Assembly: GCA_023105745.1 (NCBI GenBank)
Contig: JALGQZ010000011.1
Span: 32,905,094-32,969,093, forward strand
Source of the DNA: Austropuccinia psidii
Taxonomy: Eukaryota > Basidiomycota > Pucciniomycetes > Pucciniales > Sphaerophragmiaceae
DNA length: 64,000 nt
Reading direction: 5' to 3'
Shown: one piece after another, positions 58,100 through 64,000 of the stretch
Layout: the number at the start of each line of letters is the position of its first letter
How positions within the stretch are numbered: the first letter of the stretch is position 1
Program-made: the position numbers and the translations under genes
The notes under the pieces: model-generated
Databases searched by the model: none
The model's input: only the letters and a program-made list of their open reading frames with translations
What the model was told of the DNA's origin: nothing

Positions 58100-59410
58100 A
58101 ACCCCCCTTCCATCATCTTTGAAATTCAAAAAAAGGCTCCTCCTCTCTCTCACTCTGAAACTCATTCTGGTGATGACATGGTTAGGGCTAAACCAGACTC
58201 AGAATATCATTAGAAAGATTTGAATGATGAGGAAACTATTATTCCTCCTCTTGATGTCATGGTTAGGACCAAACCAAACATATATAATCATGGGGAAAAT
58301 AATACCAAAAGAAATAATAAAAAAACTCACCCAAAGCCAAAGACAACATATCCATGATTCAAAACAAATCATTTCTCATCTTGGCCATTCAAACACAGAA
58401 TATAAGAGCTTCTCAACGATCTCAATTGACAAGAGATAGGCCAATGCCTCATGGTCAAAACTTCCATCAATAAACATCTTACCCCATCCTTATGTAATCA
58501 TTGATAAAACACAAAAAGCCATTTTTACCTGTTTTCATTTATGAAATCACCCATTTTGACCTTTATTCTGGCCACTCTCAAATCCTAAAAGACCTTATTA
58601 TGACATTAATTTCCTTATCCTAAAATGGACAAGAAATTAAATCCAATAGACAAGTCTTAGGTGGAATTATGAAAGGTATTGGCTTTTGTCCTGGTTCTGA
58701 TTTGGGCAAACCTGCAAGTGTGTGATCCTTTTCGCTTTTTATTTTAATAATTACTAATTAATTTCAAAACTTTTAGGTGTTTTCTCCCGGAAACCTGGTT
58801 TTACTCCTCATCAAATTGAAACAGACAATGAGAAATGGACCAAGCTTCAATAATATGACTAATTAATTTACTCAAGAATATCTCATTTTTCTAAATTAGA
58901 TGAAAATCAAAATCAGTCATTAATGGAAGCATCCAAATTACCAAACTTCATTCAGCTCAAATGGACTTCTGCCAATTCAAAGGAAGAATTCAAATCTTTC
59001 ACCAATGTCATTGTCACTCAAGATGGATTTTTCAATAAGCCAAACCAAGATTCAAATGATCTCAATGCCTGGACTTATGGTATATTCTCTTATTGTCTCA
59101 AAAAAAAAATTTCCATCCCCTTCCAACTGTCTTCACCCCAACTGGACATGGCTTGAACTTCCCCAAATTGAAAATGGAGATTGAATTTTCAAAATAACCT
59201 GAAATCATGGAAATACTTTGGAAGACATCAGCAATGGTTCATAATACAACAGAACCTCTCCAGAAATTATCAATCATGACAGAATAGCTAATTTTGGATG
59301 TTCTTTTCAAATCAACCATAAATCATTTAATGTAGGTGAAAAATTCCTGAAAATGACACCTACAAAAATTGATTCAAAATTCAATGTTTACTTTGAAAGA
59401 AATATGCAGG
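58100..59410 (+). pseudogene. Tet-like 2OG-Fe(II) oxygenase, Harbinger copy B
   Basis: A degraded N-terminal part (58120-58640) precedes LGGIMKGIGFCPGSDLGKPA, an intron (about 58720-58775, TTTTAG acceptor) and VFSRKPGFTPHQIETDNEKW. The ORF 58923-59156 has KLPNFIQLKWTSANSKEEFK, then FKSFTNVIVTQDGF and NKPNQDSNDLNAWTYGIF. Here the HxD histidine is Asn (59043-59051). A third part in other frames reads GHGLNFPKLKMEIEFSK, IMEILWKTSAMVHNTTEP (a candidate distal His) and FGCSFQINHKSF, extending the domain beyond where copy A breaks. It lies between the SANT/Myb-like gene and the transposase. Functional members would be Fe(II)/2-oxoglutarate DNA-base oxidases; this copy lacks a ligand and has stops. 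Confidence 0.55.
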
Positions 59411-59599
59411 GCCAAAATAGAACTTAAAGGTATTCATTTTAAATATCTTTATGTTCTCTATAACATCCTCATTTTATTGTATTCCATTAAACTAAGTACT
59501 TAATTCAATGGTCCTGATGAAATTCACAATTTATTATCTTTCCCTGCCAAATTAATTGGTTTAATTTTCTCACACATATTTACCACATCTTCCCCAATG

Positions 59600-60765
59600 T
59601 TGTGATTGGACAGACTTTCTGCATGTTGTGGATTGTCATCTTCCTATAAATCAAACCATCAATCACCAATTTGTGCTAACATATTATGCAAAATTGTGCA
59701 AGAAGTGACCCAACTAACAAAGTATTCAATTTCATGATTATCCCTCATTTTATTTTCAATTCCCCTTAGAGAAAACCTCCGCCCCTTCAAAATTCAAATT
59801 ACATGCTCAATTCTGACCCTTGATTTTTCTAGACAGTAATTGAAAGAACGGTTGTCTTCATTCTGTGCCACAACTCCCTTATATGCTGGAACAACCCAGG
59901 GAGAGCTTGCATATGCTTAATAAGCAAGTACTGATCTTTTTTAAAGAATTCTTGATATTTTTGTGTGATATTCATATATTGATATACATTTTAATCATGA
60001 GCTTATCCAGCAAAACCCACATGTAGAGCAGTGAACTGTCTTTTATATTTCAAACCAGTTTTATGGACATAACATACCTTAATTTTAAACCATCAGTAAA
60101 AATTAATTGAAGAATTAAAATTCAAAATCTTACCTCTTTTTACAATCAAAATACAAATCATAATCATTGGGGGGATGTTGTGATAATGGTATGAGACTCC
60201 CATCAATAAATCCAGGGCACCCAGGGAAGTCTTCCGTGTGCATAACTTGAGAAATTTCTCTGCATTGTTTCATTGTTGGCCACACAATCATTTTTTGCTT
60301 CAAACTAATTAATATATGGATCACTCTTTGAGTGTTACACACAATAGCCCCATGGCTAATTCCAAAGAACATTACAATCTTTCCCAAAGCAGCCCCATTG
60401 CCATTTGATCCTAACCTTGATAGTGCCACAGCCAATTGTATGGCAGGATTGCATTTTTTGTTTTGTGATGAGTTTTTAAATGTTCCATCATCTTTAATTT
60501 GTGCAACCAATTTTTCAAATTATTCATTTGTGGTCCTAAGAATCTGGAAAAAACTCTCAGATGATAAAGTTTGTAGGTCATTCATTGTATACATGTAATG
60601 TGATGGATATCTTCTACAAGGATTGATGTATCTTTGTGATGTTATCATATCTAATAAGACCATATATTCCTGAATATCAGAATCACTGACAAAGCTGAAA
60701 GCATTGATGAACTGCAGTGAGTTTAAGTTCTGAAGTAAAGGTATCCTTTGTAATGCCTTTGGCAT
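59600..60765 (-). pseudogene. PIF/Harbinger DDE transposase
   Basis: Starts at ATG 60765 (MPKALQRIPLLQNLNSLQFI), with helical N-terminus YMVLLDMITSQRYINPCRRY. An in-frame TAA at 60517-60519 interrupts before FEKLVAQIKDDG. The catalytic domain has LAVALSRLGSNGNGAALGKI (HTH-like) and GCPGFIDGSLIPLSQ (first Asp, 60202-60204). An intron follows at 60133-60078. Past a shift come FTALHVGFAG-stop-AHD (second Asp, 59994-59996) and FNYCLEKSRVRIEHVI (catalytic Glu, 59806-59808), then EYFVSWVTSCTILHNMLAQI to about 59660. The domain layout matches HARBI1-type nucleases of about 350-400 residues. At least three stops make it inactive. It is convergent with the oxygenase gene and faces away from the right end repeat. 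Confidence 0.8.
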
Positions 60766-60992
60766 GGTAAATCAAGAAAAGATCTATAGAAAATTGAATT
60801 TGAAATCAAATACTTCAATAAATGACCAGTATATTTGGATTTTATGCAATAGAAGGGAATTTTTATGCAATTCAACACTCCCTTACTGAGTTCTTTGTTG
60901 TAAAAATGTGCCTTTTAAGTGAAGCTAGAGGTGGTATTTGAGTATCTAAACATGGGATTTGGTACCAAAAAACCTGAGTTTTTGTACCTCAA

Positions 60993-61020
60993 AATACCAC
61001 ACCTCTTGAGGTGTGGTATT
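60993..61020. repeat. subterminal perfect hairpin of the Harbinger right end
   Basis: AATACCACACCTC, two bases TT, then its exact reverse complement. It lies about 90 bases inside the right terminal repeat. The left end of copy A also has subterminal palindromes, suggesting protein-binding or fold-back sites. Confidence 0.7.
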
Positions 61021-61083
61021 TCCTAAATCCCAAAAGTTTAATGTGGGAGTTGGAAAAAACAAAACTTCGGATTTTGAGTGTGT

Positions 61084-61106
61084 GATTTGGTAACTTTGAC
61101 ACCCCC
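61084..61106 (-). repeat. Harbinger copy B right terminal inverted repeat
   Basis: Its reverse complement matches the first 23 bases of copy A (34337-34359) at 21 positions. Confidence 0.6.
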
Positions 61107-61913
61107 TAATAAGTATTTATCTGATAGATGAATTTATAATGAAGGTAGGCCTGCTGTTAGCTAGAGATAACTATAATTAACTATCAGTATAGCTTAATAG
61201 AATAGTAATTCATAGTTTGACCTTTTAGTAAGGGAAAAAGAATTATTCTCCTTCTTGCTATTAATGGATTTAATTGGGGGAAGAGGCCTTCTTTCAAGTT
61301 GTGGGAAGTACCCATGGGTTCTCCATATAAAGATTCTTTCCTTTGAGGTAATTTTTCTGGTGGTGATTTCATGAATGGTGTCCTATGACTGAGCTATTTC
61401 ACCATTTTCATTTAAGATTATGTAGCTTGAAGTTATTATGCTTTGTAATGTGGGGATATCTTTTGTGTTTTAATTTCTGATTATTGTAATTGATGTGTAA
61501 TTTAGAGCTTATTATATTTTCCTTGCATGCAACTGGTTAAGGCTTAATTGAGTTGAAATTGATGATTATATGGCTATGTCTTGTAAAGATCTCATGCATG
61601 TGGATTGCATAAGCCTTATCTGGGTGTCTGAAATTTTATCCAATTTTAAGGTTTTTAGTAGATTTTTCATGCATGAATTCAAATTTGATACTGTTGGATG
61701 ATTATTTTGTCATATATACTTTATCTTGGTGACTGTAATTCTTAGTAATAGAATTTTTATGATGGATTTAGGGTGTATACAATTCTAAGTTTCTACCTTG
61801 TATATGTAATTTCGTGTTTTCTGTATGTATTACATTTACTTGGTGTTATGAGGCCTATATGTAAGTCCTTTTTTAATATAAATAAAATTTAATTCCTTTT
61901 TTACTTACTAAAT
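61107..61913. other. stretch without a recognised gene
   Basis: AT-rich sequence between the Harbinger end and the TRIM-like element. A 62-codon minus frame (61372-61184) is unassigned and likely chance. Confidence 0.45.
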
Positions 61914-61918
61914 TATGA

Positions 61919-62035
61919 TGTCACAATGCTGTCTCCCAGAACTTAGCAAAGGGAACTCTTGCCAAAAAGGCTATCAAATAAGTTTAAAGACCAATTAATA
62001 CTGGCAAGTTGTATATCACATTCCACCATGTGACA
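61919..62035 (-). repeat. TRIM-like terminal repeat 1
   Basis: 117 bp. Pairs with 62265-62381 with scattered substitutions. Confidence 0.75.
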
Positions 62036-62264
62036 GTACCCCTGGTTTTAGAGCACTGCATCCCAAAGTGCATGTAACTGATGGTATTACCCATTTCACC
62101 CTCATGGAGCTACACTAGTCACAACAGGAGCCTACAAAGAACCCCCAAGGGGCAGAACCCTTGTACACCAATGGAGCAGAAAACCCAGTGATTTCTGGTT
62201 GTTTGATTGAGACCTCCCTTGTCTCCAACCGGAATTGAACCCATGATGTTTGTAACCAGTTTAT

Positions 62265-62381
62265 TGTCACAATTCTGTCTTCCAGACTTCAGCAAAGGAA
62301 ACTCTTGCCAAAAAGGCTACGAAACCAGCTGAAAGACCAATTAATACTGGAAAGTTGTAGGTCACATTCCACCATGTGACA
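62265..62381 (-). repeat. TRIM-like terminal repeat 2
   Basis: 117 bp. It is 5' in the orientation inferred from the polypurine tract. Confidence 0.75.
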
Positions 62382-62509
62382 TATGAAAATATTTTGACTA
62401 TTTCTACTCTGAATGCCAAATCTTGCTTTAACCAATACTATTGATGTTATTATTGGACTTGTTTGATTGTAAAAACTTCTCCTGAGTTTTGAGTTCCCAA
62501 ATCAGCCAT

Positions 62510-63175
62510 TCAAATCTTCATATTTCAAACCTTTAACTCTCAATGTTCCTGAAACTGGGTGAAGAAGATATGGCATACCACAGCATTTTTTCCAAAGGTC
62601 TGCTAGAATTTCATATTCTTTTTGCTAAATTTCAATTTTATATGCCTTCTGGCTGTCTTTGTATATACCCATCAAGGCTTCTTGTATAAATTCCAGCTTT
62701 ATGTAAAGGTAAGCATATTTTATCAGCTTCATAATGGCATAATTTATCAGCTTGTGCCTCATTTACCAACTCTTCTCCTTCTTTATCTGATTGGATTCTG
62801 TCATAATCACATATATAACCTTTCTGGGAGCTTCTTGAGGTGCTATAGCTGAATTCCAATCTTGTGAAAGACATAACTATAAGCAAGAAAGCTTAAAAAA
62901 ATACATTTCACATAAAAAAACTTACTATTAGCCCAATTATTTGTTTTTGGAGAGTATTACTTATGTACACATTAATGAACATTGAAGGAATTGGTTCTTT
63001 TTGATTATTATTAGCTATAATGACTGTTCTATTATGGTCATAATTGACAGTACTGCCTGGAATAATTCTGGTGACTGTTGAGACTGTTTCATGGTTTTCT
63101 TGTCTTGCCACATTTTCAGGAACTAAAATCAAGGAAGAAACCAATCATTTTGAGTAAAGCTGAAAAAGCATTACT
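62510..63175 (-). pseudogene. decayed ORF1 / Gag-Pol start of Gypsy-2-family fragment
   Basis: The ORF1 layout is conserved. The first intron (63174-63123) keeps a donor after CATATTATAA and the TTTTAG acceptor, but the junction now gives ATT instead of ATG. The next exon reads PENVARQENHETVSTVTRII. In the Gag-Pol frame the 82-codon stretch 62886-62638 begins at an ATG equivalent to 46194 (MSFTRLEFS, then SSQKGYICDYDRIQ). In the ORF1 frame the same DNA keeps KVIYVIMTESNQ and, later, KEYEILADLWKKC, with stops. Both frames are thus recognisable in a second copy. Confidence 0.65.
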
Positions 63176-63292
63176 TATAATATGAAACAAAATATTTTTT
63201 ATGGATTTTTAATTTTTACAATATAAGGAAGGAAGATTTAATAAGTTAAGAGAAATATGCCACAAGAAAGAAATCATGGCTGAGCCTCCAAA

Positions 63293-64000
63293 AATAAGGT
63301 ATAGAAATGAAACTTCAATTAAAAAATTAAGTACTTTTCCTTCCCTCAAAATTTGTTTGAGGTAAAAATGTGTAAAGACAGTTATTTTTAGATATTCCAA
63401 GAGAAAAGAAATTTCAAAATTACTTCTTTAACTTTTTTAGTATAGAAAGAGTAATATTATAGAGATTTATTGTTTTAACAACAATAAAGCTTCATCCAAA
63501 CATACTCTACAAGAGATATTTAAGGCTACAGGAAAATTTCCTCAAAGACAATTTCAATCAGAATTAATTTAGAAAAGAACTGCAGGATATTTGAATTAAA
63601 ATATGGTGTCTAGCATGAATTTTAATGGGAGACCACACCCAAAAGTGACCCAAGTGAATTTGAAAACAGAGTGACAAAGTGTATAGTTATGAAAGATGGC
63701 TTTGATTCACTTTTTAGGGTGGTTCAAAGGTAAAATGACTATAGAATATTACAAAAAGTGATTAATATTATCTCTTAATGTGTCTATAAGGTTTGAAATT
63801 ATTTAAAAATGGTGGTTGGGATATTTGATTTATTAGTTTAACCATGTGTAAAATAATTATAAAAGGAAAGGATTGTGCAATGAATTGTGACATGAAGAGT
63901 AAAGTGGGATAAAAGAAGACATTCTTTTATAGAAACAAATTCTTTTCCTCCAAACGTGAAACCTACTTTAATTGTTTTTGAGAAACACAATTACAACATA
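63293..64000 (-). repeat. partial 5' LTR of the Gypsy-2-family fragment
   Basis: The reverse complement aligns with the last 0.7 kb of the Gypsy-2 LTR, including GAGG..GGAAAAGTACTTAATTTT near its end and the TATAAAAG block near 63930. It is cut by the window edge. Confidence 0.8.

Larger units (their letters stand above)
54484..61106 (+). mobile_element. Harbinger-like element copy B (right part)
   Basis: Colinear with copy A from its SANT/Myb-like gene onward (54484 corresponds to about 34720), but lacking the left end. It contains a SANT/Myb-like remnant (+), a T-rich spacer, an inserted MITE-like block (56816-58008), a Tet-like oxygenase remnant (+), a Harbinger DDE transposase remnant (-) and the right terminal repeat, whose reverse complement starts GGGGGTGTCAAAGTTACC. 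The three bases after the end are TAA, compatible with a Harbinger-type target. All genes are decayed. Confidence 0.65.
61919..62381 (-). mobile_element. TRIM-like miniature LTR element, 463 bp
   Basis: Two 117-bp direct repeats (61919-62035 and 62265-62381), both TGTCAC..GTGACA, flank 229 bp of unique sequence. An exact 5-bp target duplication TATGA lies at 61914-61918 and 62382-62386. On the minus strand a purine-rich AGGGGTAC abuts the inner edge of the 61919-62035 repeat, like the polypurine tract of Gypsy-1 (GGGGGGTAC before TATCAC). The other inner edge carries ACTGGTTACAAAC, a possible primer site. It has no ORF. The size and structure fit a terminal-repeat retrotransposon in miniature that would depend on another element's proteins. 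Confidence 0.75.
62500..64000 (-). mobile_element. fragment of a Gypsy-2-family element, runs off the window
   Basis: Minus-strand counterpart of Gypsy-2. Part of a 5' LTR runs from 63293 to the window edge (its last bases are TT where Gypsy-2 has CA). A mutated primer-site region follows, then the ORF1 exons and the start of the Gag-Pol frame, which ends in decayed sequence near 62500. Everything downstream of early gag is missing. Confidence 0.8.

Noticed and set aside
61919..62381. tRNA-derived SINE, because of a B-box-like GGTTCAATTCC on the minus strand at 62231-62241
   Set aside because: Terminal direct repeats, TG..CA ends and an exact 5-bp target duplication fit a TRIM better, and no properly spaced A box was found.
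1..64000. CRISPR arrays, bacterial operons, rRNA genes
   Set aside because: No spaced direct repeats of CRISPR type, no rRNA-like blocks; introns and element types show a fungal nuclear genome.

Overview
The window looks like a transposon-dominated stretch of a rust fungus (Pucciniales) genome. The closest match I can recall is Austropuccinia psidii (myrtle rust), because the gag/pol proteins of both Gypsy elements, the copia RNase H and several degraded ORFs closely resemble protein families I associate with that species. No database search was run. The DNA is strongly AT-rich and introns are short (41-76 bp, GT..AG). I see no intact conventional host protein gene. Almost every recognisable coding stretch belongs to a mobile element or to a multi-copy rust family, and most carry stops and frameshifts.

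Layout. 1-4.4 kb: two decayed minus-strand genes, a Tet-like 2OG-Fe(II) oxygenase remnant (553-1548) and a four-exon gene of unknown function (2585-4439). 5.17-5.49 kb: a minisatellite. 5.85-17.6 kb: a decayed minus-strand Ty3/Gypsy element (Gypsy-1). Its integrase gene is split by a solo LTR (7368-11196), which is itself split by a second solo LTR (8869-10839). 18.4-20.3, 21.3-23.0 and 30.5-32.3 kb: three more solo LTRs, each with exact or near-exact 5-bp target duplications. 26.3-27.2 kb: a GC-rich island with an intron-containing tRNA-Val(CAC). 28.5-29.8 kb: a copia RT/RNase H remnant. 34.3-38.1 and 54.5-61.1 kb: two colinear partial copies of a PIF/Harbinger-type element. 38.5-43.4 kb: a rust multi-copy hypothetical gene and a Tnp2-type transposase remnant. 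43.88-53.98 kb: a young, almost intact 10.1-kb Gypsy element (Gypsy-2) inserted in a tRNA-like sequence. 61.9-62.4 kb: a 463-bp TRIM-like element. 62.5-64.0 kb: a fragment of the Gypsy-2 family on the minus strand.

Two things stand out. First, the Harbinger-like copies have the order TIR - SANT/Myb-like gene - Tet-like dioxygenase - (copy B) DDE transposase - TIR, so a putative DNA-modifying oxygenase appears to travel inside a Harbinger element. Second, Gypsy-2 has two long overlapping reading frames whose choice seems to be set by splicing. An AUG for the small ORF1 is created only at an exon junction, while the AUG of the Gag-Pol frame lies inside ORF1's second intron.

The repeats also record CpG loss. 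A dispersed repeat keeps CpGs beside the tRNA gene (26.7-27.2 kb) and has mostly TpG/CpA at the same places in its second copy (54.1-54.5 kb). This fits cytosine-methylation decay and is relevant to the Tet-like genes.
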